In this document: piece after piece, positions 1 to 8,233 of the stretch | How positions within the stretch are numbered: the first letter of the stretch is position 1 | Layout: each line of letters opens with the position of its first letter | Source: Mesoaciditoga sp. | GTDB taxonomy: Bacteria; Thermotogota; Thermotogae; Mesoaciditogales; Mesoaciditogaceae | Length of the DNA: 39,599 bases | Assembly: GCA_015491995.1 (NCBI GenBank) | Contig: WGFY01000048.1 | Location: 1-39,599, forward strand | Direction: 5' to 3' | The notes under the pieces: generated by a model | Seen by the model: only the letters and a program-made list of their open reading frames with translations | The model's database searches: none | What the model was told of the DNA's origin: nothing | Made by a program: the position numbers and the translations under genes

Positions 1-1395
1 CCAGTAAGGTGCATTGACAACCGTGTAATTACCATTGGCATCCGTACTTAAAGTTCCATAGAATCCTGTGTAAGTCCACATCTTAGCCGCATACGTGGCT
101 TGTGCGTAATACCCACCGTATGCTGGACCAGAAGTTTCACTTGAAACGTATCCTTCCAAAGTAAATGGAGTTGCAGAATAGGTCGCCTTTGCATTCCATG
201 TAGGAGTGGCAAATGCCGTCATATCCGCCCAATTCACGTCTCCAGCCAGGCTAAGGCTGTTAACGGTTGTTGAAAGGGCGACATCAAGCGTTTTCGTGGT
301 GGCCGCAAATGGCATAAGATTCGCTTCATAATCAACAGATGGGGTAACGGTAAGTGGACCCGCGGCGAGGTTCAAACTGGATTTAATTCCAAATCCAGCG
401 GTTGGAGAAGATGCGGCGATATCATAATTTCCCCATATCCAAGGATTCATCGTGACAATCCCAAAAGTGTTGTTGTACGAAGCTTTTCCGTACACGTTGT
501 TGGAATTGACATCGTATTCTGGGCTATCCGCATTCCCATCACTATCGGTATCAACAAATTTTTCGTATTTTGGCGTGAAATTTGAGAAGTATTTGTATTC
601 AGCACTCACACTAACCGTACCTGCTCCAGTAAGACCGAAATCTCTTGCGTAGTTCACATCAACACCGATTTGTTGAACTGGAGCTGTTGCCGCGCTAACT
701 GGTAACCATGTACCAATTTCACTTGCAGCCGGAGCAGGCGTTCTGGCAAGATCCGAGCCAAACGCAGCATCAACTGTTAAATCTGTAATACCGCTGTAAT
801 TGAGACCTGCAAAGTAGCTATACAAGTTCGTATTTGTAGCATCATAATACATTGCCGCGGAAACTGCGTAACCACTTCCGGCGTAATTAGCAGCAACCTC
901 GTCTTTGAAGAACGGGCTCGCAAATAACGGTGTGCTCGGAGACGTCGATGCACCATCGTTGGTGGTATCGAGATATTGAGTGGTGAGAGCACTCATCGGT
1001 TTGTAAACGTAGGTAAGCCCAACAGCGGAACCGTTACTCCAGAACATGGGACTGAACGCTCTATTGGACGCAGTTTCAAAGTCCAAGCTGTTGACGACGG
1101 ATTCGTACTTCGCACTTTTAACACTGATCGTTGGGGTTGAGCCCCAATCAAAAAGCGAAAAGTCGAATGTCCAAGTTGCAGGTTGCGTAAAAGTGCCAAA
1201 ATTACTCGACCAAGCTGCACTAACACTTAAATCGCTGCTCAAGCTGTTTGTCAGATCTATGCCCTGATTGCCGAGAACGAAACCGAAGCTGTAAGAGCCA
1301 CTTACAGACAACGATGGAGTCAAGGTATAACTTGTCGCAAACGCGCCTATTGCAAAAAGTGCAACGATAGATATTACAAGAACAAGTTTCTTCAT
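1..1395 (-). CDS. Beta-barrel outer membrane (toga) protein, 3' end outside window
   Basis: Open frame of 465 codons with no stop, running off the left edge, so the C-terminus is missing. It starts at an ATG (1395) 12 bases after an AAGGGGG ribosome site. Residues 1-20 form a signal peptide (MKKLVLVISIVALFAIGAFA, then TSYTL). The mature part is rich in alternating polar/aromatic residues, Asn, Ser, Thr, Tyr and Gly, with repeated short amphipathic strands and almost no cysteine, as in porins and other beta barrels. It lies directly downstream of an Omp-alpha-like gene; in Thermotoga an Omp-alpha gene and a beta-barrel gene are known to occur side by side, so a toga porin role is likely. The exact family cannot be named from sequence by eye. 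It probably shares the transcript of the upstream gene, with a stem-loop between the two. Confidence 0.75.
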   Translation of the reverse strand, partial: MKKLVLVISIVALFAIGAFATSYTLTPSLSVSGSYSFGFVLGNQGIDLTNSLSSDLSVSAAWSSNFGTFTQPATWTFDFSLFDWGSTPTISVKSAKYESVVNSLDFETASNRAFSPMFWSNGSAVGLTYVYKPMSALTTQYLDTTNDGASTSPSTPLFASPFFKDEVAANYAGSGYAVSAAMYYDATNTNLYSYFAGLNYSGITDLTVDAAFGSDLARTPAPAASEIGTWLPVSAATAPVQQIGVDVNYARDFGLTGAGTVSVSAEYKYFSNFTPKYEKFVDTDSDGNADSPEYDVNSNNVYGKASYNNTFGIVTMNPWIWGNYDIAASSPTAGFGIKSSLNLAAGPLTVTPSVDYEANLMPFAATTKTLDVALSTTVNSLSLAGDVNWADMTAFATPTWNAKATYSATPFTLEGYVSSETSGPAYGGYYAQATYAAKMWTYTGFYGTLSTDANGNYTVVNAPYW

Positions 1396-1421
1396 TTTTT
1401 TATTCCCCCTTCTTTAATAAG

Positions 1422-1453
1422 CCTCTCTGTATTCGCCCTTTTAAACAGGGAGG
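1422..1453 (-). other. Intercistronic stem-loop between the two envelope genes
   Basis: CCTCTCTGT at 1422-1430 can pair with ACAGGGAGG at 1445-1453: two 4-bp helices around one mismatch, with a 14-nt loop. There is no U-run after it on the minus strand, so it is more likely an RNA processing or stability element than a terminator. Confidence 0.4.
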
Positions 1454-1476
1454 ATTTCATAGTAAAGTTTTGATTA

Positions 1477-2514
1477 CTAGCGCAAGTACCAAACCCAGTA
1501 CAAGAACGTTCCAAACCCTACTGCACCAATTGCTATACCGGTAACTCCAGTCCACATGGCAAGGTTAGCCTTGTTATTGGCGCTGGAAATTTCTTGCTCT
1601 AGTGCAATTTTCGTGTTAGAAATTTGACTTGAAAGCTGCACTTTGCTATGCTCAAGATCATTCTTGACGAAACTGATTTGGTTGGAAAGAGAACCTTTTA
1701 CACTGGAAACCGATGTGTTCAAAGCTATGTAATCACCAGACTCCGTCTTCTTCAAAGAATCAAGCTGGGATTTCAAATCTTTAATGGCCTTCGTGTTGGC
1801 CGCTACAGGTTTTGTGGCAACGGCTATTTTTTTGTACAGAAAAGTTGATGTTTGGTTTATTTCAGCTTCAAGCTCACCCTTCGTCTTCATAAGTTCGTCG
1901 TTGTTTTGTGCTGCTTTCAAAGATTTGACATCTTGTTTGACAGATGCTAATTCTTTAGATTGATTGGCAATCATCTGATTGTTTATGTTCGTGAGTTTAA
2001 GAGCTCTGTTTACACTCGCAGATGTGTCACCAATCTTAGAAGAAAGAGACGTTTTCACATCAACTAAAAGACTTTGAAGAGTGTCGATCGACTGCGTGTT
2101 GCCCACCACGATCTTGGATAAATCAGGCATTCCCTTCAATTCATCCACGATAACTTTAAGGGATTTTACCTCCGTTTGAAGATTAGCGACGATGGAATTG
2201 GTATCGCCAAGCTTTTTGACGATTGAATTAACAACCATCTGAAGAGCGGTTATGTCTTGCTCTTTTGCAAGAATTGGATCTTTTTCGAGATAGTTGAGCA
2301 AATTGTACGCTGTTTGTGCCAATTGATAGCGATTAACAGCTGCAGAACCATTGAAAAGTCCATTGGAGCCCATCATGATCTTAGCATTGGAAAGGGCTTC
2401 TACGGCCGGAGCGTAGATGCTGTTCGCTGATACATCCGAATAGTTTGCAGCTATGGCGAATGATGCTACCAACAAAATGGCAACAACAGCAACTACTGTC
2501 AGGCTTTTTCTCAT
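1477..2514 (-). CDS. Omp-alpha-like S-layer-homology/coiled-coil envelope tether protein
   Basis: 345 aa. Residues 1-22 are a signal peptide ending AIAA. Residues about 24-80 form an SLH-like domain (YSDVSANSIYAPAVEALSNA, then a NRYQLAQTAYNLL segment), which would bind the cell wall. Residues about 85-315 are a long heptad-rich region (many L/I/V and K/S/Q positions) expected to be a rod-like coiled coil. The C-terminus (about 317-343, rich in A, G, V and F and ending FLYWVWYLR) is a hydrophobic anchor. This order (signal, SLH, coiled coil, C-terminal anchor) is that of Thermotoga Omp-alpha, which spans the wide periplasm and tethers the toga. ATG start with an AAGGAGG site. A strong promoter lies about 90 nt upstream. 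Confidence 0.85.
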   Translation of the reverse strand: MRKSLTVVAVVAILLVASFAIAANYSDVSANSIYAPAVEALSNAKIMMGSNGLFNGSAAVNRYQLAQTAYNLLNYLEKDPILAKEQDITALQMVVNSIVKKLGDTNSIVANLQTEVKSLKVIVDELKGMPDLSKIVVGNTQSIDTLQSLLVDVKTSLSSKIGDTSASVNRALKLTNINNQMIANQSKELASVKQDVKSLKAAQNNDELMKTKGELEAEINQTSTFLYKKIAVATKPVAANTKAIKDLKSQLDSLKKTESGDYIALNTSVSSVKGSLSNQISFVKNDLEHSKVQLSSQISNTKIALEQEISSANNKANLAMWTGVTGIAIGAVGFGTFLYWVWYLR

Positions 2515-2610
2515 TTATACCATCCTCCTTCTTTAATAGTGGACTTTGAAGATCGGGAAGCGCGGGTGTAATCACTTCACCCCCCATCTTAATCTCCAAT
2601 TCATTTTAGA

Positions 2611-2639
2611 ATTATACCACCACACCACAAGGATTTCAA
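2611..2639 (-). promoter_or_regulatory. Sigma-70-type promoter of the Omp-alpha-like gene
   Basis: On the minus strand: TTGAAA (2634-2639), 17 bp spacer, TATAAT (2611-2616), with TGG before the -10 making it an extended -10. Predicted start near 2604 gives a leader of about 90 nt, which holds a GGGTG/CACCC inverted repeat. The promoter sits in the gap after tyrS and partly explains that gap. Confidence 0.7.
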
Positions 2640-2642
2640 GGG

Positions 2643-3833
2643 TTAAGAGATTTTAATCTTGTAGAATTTCAACTTTCCAACTCTCAATATCTCTTCCCCT
2701 TTAAAACTTGTCACATGGAATGGATCTTTAATCATGGTGTTGTTGATTTTCACACCACCTTGAACTATTAGTCTTTTGGCTTCACTTGAAGATGAGGCTG
2801 CCCCAATTTGTTTAAGAAATTGAGATAGTTTTACACCGTTTATCCCAACAATTTCTTCAACATCATTCGGAATTTCATGCCGAGAAAATGTCCTTACAAA
2901 ACGATCCTCTGCTTTCTGAGCGCTTTTTTCGTCGTAAATCCATTTTGTGATTTCAAACGCGAGATTTTTCTTGAAACTCATTGGATGCAATTCTCCAGAA
3001 TTGATCTTCTTTTGTGCGACTTTTACATCTAAATCGGTCAACAATTTTGCGTATTTAAACATCAAACTATCTGGAATAGACATGATCTTTCCGTAAACAT
3101 CTTGAGGAATATCATTTAAACCAACGTAATTGTTATAACTTTTAGACATCTTCAAATTGCCGTCAGTTCCCTCTATTAAGGGCATGGTCATGACTATTTG
3201 CGGTTTCTGACCAAACTCTTCTTGATATTTCCTTCCAACCAAAAGGTTGAATTTCTGATCGGTTCCGCCCATTTCAACATCGGCCTGCACAGCCACAGAA
3301 TCGTAAGCCTGAGCTATAGGGTACAAAAATTCCGCTATGCTGATGGGCTCTCCAGAGTGATAACGCTTCTCAAAATCATCTCTTTCCAAGATTCTCGCAA
3401 CCGTGTATTTCGCGGTTAACCTTATGACATCTTCAAAATTCAGCGGTTCTAACCATTCTGAGTTAAAACGTAATTCCGTTTTGCTTCGATCCAGTATCTT
3501 AAACGCTTGTTCTTGATAAGTCACAGCGTTTTCTTTCGCTTCCTTCGCAGAAAGCATGGGACGAGTTTTGGATCTTCCAGAAGGATCACCTATTCTAGCG
3601 GTAAAATCACCTATTATGAGAACCACCTTGTGACCCAAATCTTGAAATGCTCTCAACTTTCTCAAAACCACAGCATGGCCTAAATGGAGATCGGGCCGTG
3701 ACGGATCTACTCCGAGCTTCACTCTCAACGCCTTGTCACTCTTCAATCTTTCAAGCAGTTCTTTTGGACTGATGATTTCTTCTGTATTTTTCTTCAAAAT
3801 TTCAAGTTGTTCTTCAGGTTTCAGCAATTCCAT
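2643..3833 (-). CDS. tyrS: Tyrosyl-tRNA synthetase
   Basis: 396 aa, usual length for the family. Charges tRNA-Tyr with tyrosine in the cytoplasm. Class I signatures are visible: HLGH (residues about 50-53) as the HIGH box, the GDFTARIGDPSGRS segment (about 75-88) and KMSKS (about 229-233). A C-terminal S4-type RNA-binding domain (about 335-392) contains the SSSEAKRLIVQGGVKIN pattern. The long HLGHAVVLRKL form and a 396-aa size point to the TyrZ-like subtype. ATG start with GAGAGGA just upstream, 7 bp after the secG stop, so it is probably the last gene of the transcript. Confidence 0.95.
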   Translation of the reverse strand: MELLKPEEQLEILKKNTEEIISPKELLERLKSDKALRVKLGVDPSRPDLHLGHAVVLRKLRAFQDLGHKVVLIIGDFTARIGDPSGRSKTRPMLSAKEAKENAVTYQEQAFKILDRSKTELRFNSEWLEPLNFEDVIRLTAKYTVARILERDDFEKRYHSGEPISIAEFLYPIAQAYDSVAVQADVEMGGTDQKFNLLVGRKYQEEFGQKPQIVMTMPLIEGTDGNLKMSKSYNNYVGLNDIPQDVYGKIMSIPDSLMFKYAKLLTDLDVKVAQKKINSGELHPMSFKKNLAFEITKWIYDEKSAQKAEDRFVRTFSRHEIPNDVEEIVGINGVKLSQFLKQIGAASSSSEAKRLIVQGGVKINNTMIKDPFHVTSFKGEEILRVGKLKFYKIKIS

Positions 3834-3840
3834 CTTCCTC

Positions 3841-4092
3841 TCAATGAATAGATGGGAGATTCAAAACATACGCGACAAGCACACTTAAGGCCATAAAAGT
3901 TATGGCCAAAGTAAGCGTTATCTTACCAAGAGTGTCGAGACCTTTTTCTCTACCAAACACCGTGTAAAGAGAACCGGAACCGAAGGCGCCTCCCAATCCA
4001 GCATGTTTAGACATTTGCATCATCACAGTCCAAATGAGCCCCACAGATACGGCCACGTAAATCGAAACCATCACTATTATCAAAATGCTCAA
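3841..4092 (-). CDS. secG: Preprotein translocase subunit SecG
   Basis: 83 aa small membrane protein of the SecYEG channel. Two hydrophobic segments (about residues 1-23 and 50-75) flank a Gly-rich loop containing GLGGAFGSGS, the SecG hallmark. The frame stays open upstream to 4110, but those codons contain the ribosome site itself (AAAGGAGG at 4100-4107), so the real start is taken as the TTG at 4092, 7 nt downstream of it. It sits between an FTCD-fold gene and tyrS. Confidence 0.88.
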   Translation of the reverse strand: MSILIIVMVSIYVAVSVGLIWTVMMQMSKHAGLGGAFGSGSLYTVFGREKGLDTLGKITLTLAITFMALSVLVAYVLNLPSIH

Positions 4093-4146
4093 TTTTAAGC
4101 CTCCTTTCAAAATGTTGAATTCTTGAGTGATTATACCAAAAACAAA

Positions 4147-4758
4147 TCAATTACCCTTGCATTTTGAAACACATTTCTCAATTTTGCCCTCGAGTTCTCT
4201 TGCCGCCTCTTCCATAGATGAGACGAATTCATGATCCTTTATGGATTTGAGATTTATTTCCACGTTGGCCAAAGCACACCTAAAAGATGCTTCCAAAAGA
4301 GCTATTGCGCTTTCGGCATCACTCTTGGCATTTTTATTTCCAAATTCATTTGCCGATTCTGCCGATGGACAAAGCTTGGATATTTCAAGTGCCAAGTTGT
4401 AAGGAACCTCACAAGCTTTTTTAAGACTTTCCTGCAATTTTTCTGAACGAATTTTCTTCTTTTCTAACGTATCCTTGGAAAGCTTTAAGGACTTCATGAC
4501 CTCGTTAAAAGCTTCAATATCTTCATCCACAAGTTCAAGCAGTTTCTTTTTTCGATAATCACCCTCGCTGATTACCCTTTCCATTTCAACTTCATAATCT
4601 TCATAGCCTTTTTTTCCAACTGTCAGCTGTGCAACCATTTCTAACAACGCAGCACCCAACGCGGCCACGACGGCTCCCACAGCTCCACCACCTGGTGTAG
4701 GAGATTTATTTGAAACTTCTTCAACAAAATCTTTTACACTTTTATCTGTTATGCTCAT
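4147..4758 (-). CDS. Formiminotransferase-cyclodeaminase-fold protein (stand-alone FTCD_C domain)
   Basis: 203 aa, all helical, one domain. The N-terminal SPTPGGGAVGAVVAALGAAL stretch (residues about 19-38) is the conserved folate-binding loop of the cyclodeaminase family, and the AESANEFGNKNAKSDAESA stretch (about 132-150) matches the second conserved block. Stand-alone members are annotated as methenyltetrahydrofolate cyclohydrolase (FchA) or as formiminotetrahydrofolate cyclodeaminase. They interconvert one-carbon forms of tetrahydrofolate. Which reaction applies here cannot be read from sequence. ATG start after GAGGTGA. The tight spacing to deoC suggests one transcript. Confidence 0.8.
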   Translation of the reverse strand: MSITDKSVKDFVEEVSNKSPTPGGGAVGAVVAALGAALLEMVAQLTVGKKGYEDYEVEMERVISEGDYRKKKLLELVDEDIEAFNEVMKSLKLSKDTLEKKKIRSEKLQESLKKACEVPYNLALEISKLCPSAESANEFGNKNAKSDAESAIALLEASFRCALANVEINLKSIKDHEFVSSMEEAARELEGKIEKCVSKCKGN

Positions 4759-4775
4759 TTTATCACCTCACACAT

Positions 4776-5510
4776 TCATTTTGTATTTGTAACGATATCG
4801 ACAGAACGTGATGCTCCTATTCGGCTTGCACCTGCTTGAAACATCTCAACGGCATCTTGAAAAGTATGAATCCCTCCAGAGGCTTTAACTTTCATTTTGT
4901 CTCCAATTACCGATTTCATCAAAGCCACATCTTTTGCGACAGCACCCCCCTTTGAATAGCCGGTCGACGTTTTGACGAATTGCGCGCCAGCCTCTTTAGA
5001 AATCACACAAGCCGCTACTTTTTCATCAACGCTCAACAAAGAAGTTTCTATTATAACTTTTACAATTTTTCCTTTCGCGGCTTCCACAACGGATTTTATA
5101 TCATCAAAAACATCATCGTATTTAGAGTCCTTAAGTGCGCCTATGTTTATAACCATGTCTATTTCATCCGCTCCATGATCCACAACCCATCTTGTTTCGC
5201 TCGCTTTAATCTCAGCTGCCGTTGCACCAAAAGGGAAAGCGACTACACTTGCAACTTTGACATTTGTGCCGAACAATTGTTTAGACGCGAATGGAACATC
5301 TGTTGGATTCACACACACAGAATGAAAAGAATACTTGACTGCCTCAATACAAAGTTTTTCTATTTGAGAATCGGTGGCATCCGGAGAAAGCAATGTATGA
5401 TCTATCATCGAAGCAATTTTTGATCTTGTTATGGCTTTCTTTTTCGGGTTGAATAAAAATCCTTTGGCTCTGATCGTTTCATTTTCAATTTTTCCCAACA
5501 TGTTACTCAT
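4776..5510 (-). CDS. deoC: Deoxyribose-phosphate aldolase
   Basis: 244 aa. Class I aldolase splitting 2-deoxyribose 5-phosphate into glyceraldehyde 3-phosphate and acetaldehyde. Visible family motifs: MIDHTLLSPDAT (about residues 36-47), SVCVNP (about 64-69), the VKTSTGY box (about 178-184) whose lysine forms the Schiff base, and VKASGGI near 207-213 with the second active-site lysine. About 30 extra N-terminal residues precede the usual start of the fold; an ATG with an AGGAAGTGAG site supports the start used. Its presence in the same gene train as a BMP-type nucleoside transporter supports a deoxynucleoside salvage role. Confidence 0.93.
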   Translation of the reverse strand: MSNMLGKIENETIRAKGFLFNPKKKAITRSKIASMIDHTLLSPDATDSQIEKLCIEAVKYSFHSVCVNPTDVPFASKQLFGTNVKVASVVAFPFGATAAEIKASETRWVVDHGADEIDMVINIGALKDSKYDDVFDDIKSVVEAAKGKIVKVIIETSLLSVDEKVAACVISKEAGAQFVKTSTGYSKGGAVAKDVALMKSVIGDKMKVKASGGIHTFQDAVEMFQAGASRIGASRSVDIVTNTK

Positions 5511-5527
5511 TCAAACTCACTTCCTTT

Positions 5528-6073
5528 TCAAAGGCCAATTTCTTCATGAATACCCTTCATAGCATCTAACGCTAACCCAAAAAATTCTTCGAGATTCAAT
5601 CCTATTTCAGAGCAAGTTTGCATTTGCTCCCTGCTCGCACCTTTTGCAAATGCTCTTTGCTTGAATTTCTTCGTCAAAAATTTCACATCCAAAGGTTCAA
5701 GTTTCTTTTCTGGACGTATAAGGGCCGCTGCGACCACGAATCCAGTCGTTGGATCGGCAGCATATATCGCCTTCTCAATGGGCTTCACACGAGGTTTTTT
5801 ATCACAATGGGCAAGTATCGCATTGTAAACATCTTGAGGAAGATCATGTTCTTTAAGGAGCTGAACGCTGATCACACCGTGTTTTTGAGGCGTATCTTTG
5901 GTTTCAGGATAGTCATAATCATGCAATATTCCCGCGACTTCCCATAGTTCAGCATCATGGCCAAGTTTCTCAGCTAAAGAACGCATAACAGCACCCGTAG
6001 CTATCATATGATTCACCAAATTTCTTGAATCAACATGTGATTTCACCAATTCAATTGCTTCATTTCTTTTCAA
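5528..6073 (-). CDS. HD-domain metal-dependent phosphohydrolase
   Basis: 181 aa. The HD signature is seen as NHMIATGAVMRSLAEKL (first His), then GILHDYDYPET (the HD pair, with D-x-D), then AILAHCD (later His/Asp). Small HD proteins of this form are often nucleotide or nucleoside monophosphate phosphohydrolases; the substrate here is unknown. The context (nucleoside transporter upstream, deoC directly downstream) makes a nucleotide-related substrate plausible. The frame remains open to 6109, but I prefer the TTG at 6073: it immediately follows the stop of the preceding gene and has an AAGGGGGTG site upstream, although the spacing of about 12 nt is long. Confidence 0.75.
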   Translation of the reverse strand: MKRNEAIELVKSHVDSRNLVNHMIATGAVMRSLAEKLGHDAELWEVAGILHDYDYPETKDTPQKHGVISVQLLKEHDLPQDVYNAILAHCDKKPRVKPIEKAIYAADPTTGFVVAAALIRPEKKLEPLDVKFLTKKFKQRAFAKGASREQMQTCSEIGLNLEEFFGLALDAMKGIHEEIGL

Positions 6074-6074
6074 T

Positions 6075-7277
6075 TTATGAGTACACCCCCTTGCAACTTC
6101 TGTATCCAAAAAACATTCTCATTATATGATATTTTCTAATTTTTAAGCCAAAGTCGATCTTAGAAGGAAGATATCCCTTAAGCCGTGAAAATTCAAACAT
6201 GAATTTTCTCAAAGAAACGTGATAATCTTTTCCCAAACTTGAAATTTTGATCTCCAATATAGAAGAACTTTTTTTTGCCATCCCAACGCTTTTTACAGTA
6301 TTCCTTGAAAGAGATAAAAAGAACGTTGATTTCGGTTCAATCTTTGTTATTTCAGCCATGATCGAATTAAATCCATCTGGTTCATCCAAAGAGTAGTGAC
6401 ACAACGCTTCCAAGTATAAAAACTCTGGATCTTTTATCTTTGGAAGACGGAGAAGCGCTTTTGAAAAATCCCCTTTAAAGTACAGATCAAGCGCATCTGT
6501 ATAATCTGCAAATACGCAATTTTCATCGTGTCTTTCTTCAACCACGTTACTTTCTATCTTAACGACGTTACAAAACGCCCTACTACAAGCGTTGTAAGAT
6601 CTTTCGCATATTTTTTCAAATAAAACTTCTTTTGAAGGAATCTTATCAGATGAATCGTACATTCCTATATTCAAAAGATATCTTCTGGGATCATCACGAA
6701 CTGACTTTACATTTGTAGAATTGTTAAAAACACCCCAAATAAATTGTGCCAACTTATCATTCGACATTGAAAGATAAAGTTTAAAGGACTCTTCCCAGCG
6801 CTCATCTTCAAGAAAGAACAGAACATGTGAGAGAGCCAAATATCCTAACGGTAAAAGTGGGTAAACATTCTTTAATTTTATTGCTTGTTTAAAGGCACCT
6901 TTCAAGTCACCGCTACTTATCATGACAAAAAAAGCGTTGTACATTGATTCTGGATCTTCATGACTTAAAAAAATCTCCAGCGCTTTATCCAATTCCTTCT
7001 TAAGAAAAAACACAAAACCCTGTTTTTCTTTGGAAAGAGAAGAATTTTCGATCAAATCAGCTATCATTCCATCTGAAACGTTGAAATCCAAATTGTAAAG
7101 ATCACTTAGAGTTTTTATCTTTTCAAAATCAAAATGATAAGAAGGTCTTGAATGAATAGTCTGATCTCCTCTTGGAAATGCCTCCTTTTTCAGATTTTTT
7201 ACTCCCAAATCTTGTTCTATCTTTTTTTTCAATTCAAGGGCAGCTTCCAATTTCGTATCTTTTTTCAACTCTCTCAA
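6075..7277 (-). CDS. Helical-repeat (TPR-like) protein of unknown function
   Basis: 400 aa, soluble, no signal peptide. A charged N-terminal helix (residues about 1-30) is followed by helix pairs with TPR-like spacing, for example around residues 90-160 (KKELDKALEIFLSH, GDLKGAFKQAIKLKNVYP) and 265-310 (ALDLYFKGDFSKALLRLPKI). The last about 50 residues are basic. I do not recognise a named family. It starts with TTG in a TTGA overlap with the stop of the upstream permease gene, so it is translationally coupled to the nucleoside transporter. A scaffold or regulatory role is only a guess. Confidence 0.6.
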   Translation of the reverse strand: MRELKKDTKLEAALELKKKIEQDLGVKNLKKEAFPRGDQTIHSRPSYHFDFEKIKTLSDLYNLDFNVSDGMIADLIENSSLSKEKQGFVFFLKKELDKALEIFLSHEDPESMYNAFFVMISSGDLKGAFKQAIKLKNVYPLLPLGYLALSHVLFFLEDERWEESFKLYLSMSNDKLAQFIWGVFNNSTNVKSVRDDPRRYLLNIGMYDSSDKIPSKEVLFEKICERSYNACSRAFCNVVKIESNVVEERHDENCVFADYTDALDLYFKGDFSKALLRLPKIKDPEFLYLEALCHYSLDEPDGFNSIMAEITKIEPKSTFFLSLSRNTVKSVGMAKKSSSILEIKISSLGKDYHVSLRKFMFEFSRLKGYLPSKIDFGLKIRKYHIMRMFFGYRSCKGVYS

Positions 7278-8233
7278 TCCTTGATATAAGGTATACCATC
7301 TGCACTAGGAGCACGACTCTTCCCAACTAGCCCTCCAACTACTATCAAAGTTATGATGTAAGGTATCATGCCAAAGAGATATTGAGTGTTAGTGGCAAGG
7401 TGGAGTATTCCTTGACTCTGAAGTTGATCGTTGAAGGCAGATGCTGCACCAAATAAAATCGCGGCCCACATCGCACCAGTTGGACTCCAATTTCCTATGA
7501 TCATAGCCGCTAATGCTATAAACCCACGACCATTTGACATATTTTCAGTGAATTGGCCTAACTCACCTATACTTAAGAAAGCCCCTCCACATGCTGCTAA
7601 AATACCACTCATGAGAACTCCAAAATATCGAATGTTGTAGACGTTAATTCCCAATGTATCTGCAGCTTCCGGGTTGTTGCCAACAGAACGCATTCTCAGC
7701 CCGAGTTTTGTTTTGTATATCAAGTACCAACTGAAAATAACGGACGCAAAAGCTATGTAAACAAGTGGAGAAAGAGAACCGAATATCTTTCCAAAGAAAG
7801 GTGTTTTTTCAAAACTTCCAAGATTCACCAATGGAATAGATCTAACCAAATCGGTGGAACCTGGTTTCCCAAAGAGTTCCACAAGTGAAAATCCCGTTAT
7901 GCCTTGAGCAAGTAAAATGATTGCGGCTCCGCTTATGATTTGATCACCGGAATACCTTATGGATGCCCATGCGTGAAGGGCGGCCATGGACACACCAAGC
8001 AAAAGGGCAACCGCAAGCCCATACCATGGATTACCGGTAAAATAGCTTCCAACTACCCCACCAAATGCTCCTATGAGCATTATTCCTTCAAGAGCTATGT
8101 TAACAACACCGGTTGTTTCACTGTAAACCCCTCCAAGTGCAGCGAATATCAAAGGTGTCGACTGATTAAGCGTAGATTTGTAAAAAATAGGGTTGATAAA
8201 GACGTTTATGATCGCTTGTATCCACGCATTCAT
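7274..8233 (-). CDS. Nucleoside/simple-sugar ABC transporter permease (NupQ/BmpC type)
   Basis: 319 aa integral membrane protein, BPD_transp_2 family, with about 8 hydrophobic segments. Conserved GVYSETTGVVNIALEGIMLIGAFGG near residues 35-59, GDQIISGAAIILLAQGITGF (about 95-114) and GLRMRSVGNNPEAADTLGI (the cytoplasmic coupling loop, about 177-195) match the second permease of YufOPQ/BMP-type nucleoside importers. ATG start overlaps the stop of the upstream permease (ATGA). It forms the membrane pore with the 8230-9288 product. Confidence 0.88.
   Translation of the reverse strand: MNAWIQAIINVFINPIFYKSTLNQSTPLIFAALGGVYSETTGVVNIALEGIMLIGAFGGVVGSYFTGNPWYGLAVALLLGVSMAALHAWASIRYSGDQIISGAAIILLAQGITGFSLVELFGKPGSTDLVRSIPLVNLGSFEKTPFFGKIFGSLSPLVYIAFASVIFSWYLIYKTKLGLRMRSVGNNPEAADTLGINVYNIRYFGVLMSGILAACGGAFLSIGELGQFTENMSNGRGFIALAAMIIGNWSPTGAMWAAILFGAASAFNDQLQSQGILHLATNTQYLFGMIPYIITLIVVGGLVGKSRAPSADGIPYIKD

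Noticed and set aside
2381-2599. 72-aa minus-strand frame overlapping the start of the Omp-alpha-like gene
   Set aside because: It is the out-of-frame shadow of the leader and signal-peptide codons; CCCC run and no homology seen.
4980-5423. 147-aa plus-strand frame
   Set aside because: Lies fully antisense to deoC, which has clear catalytic motifs; no family likeness.
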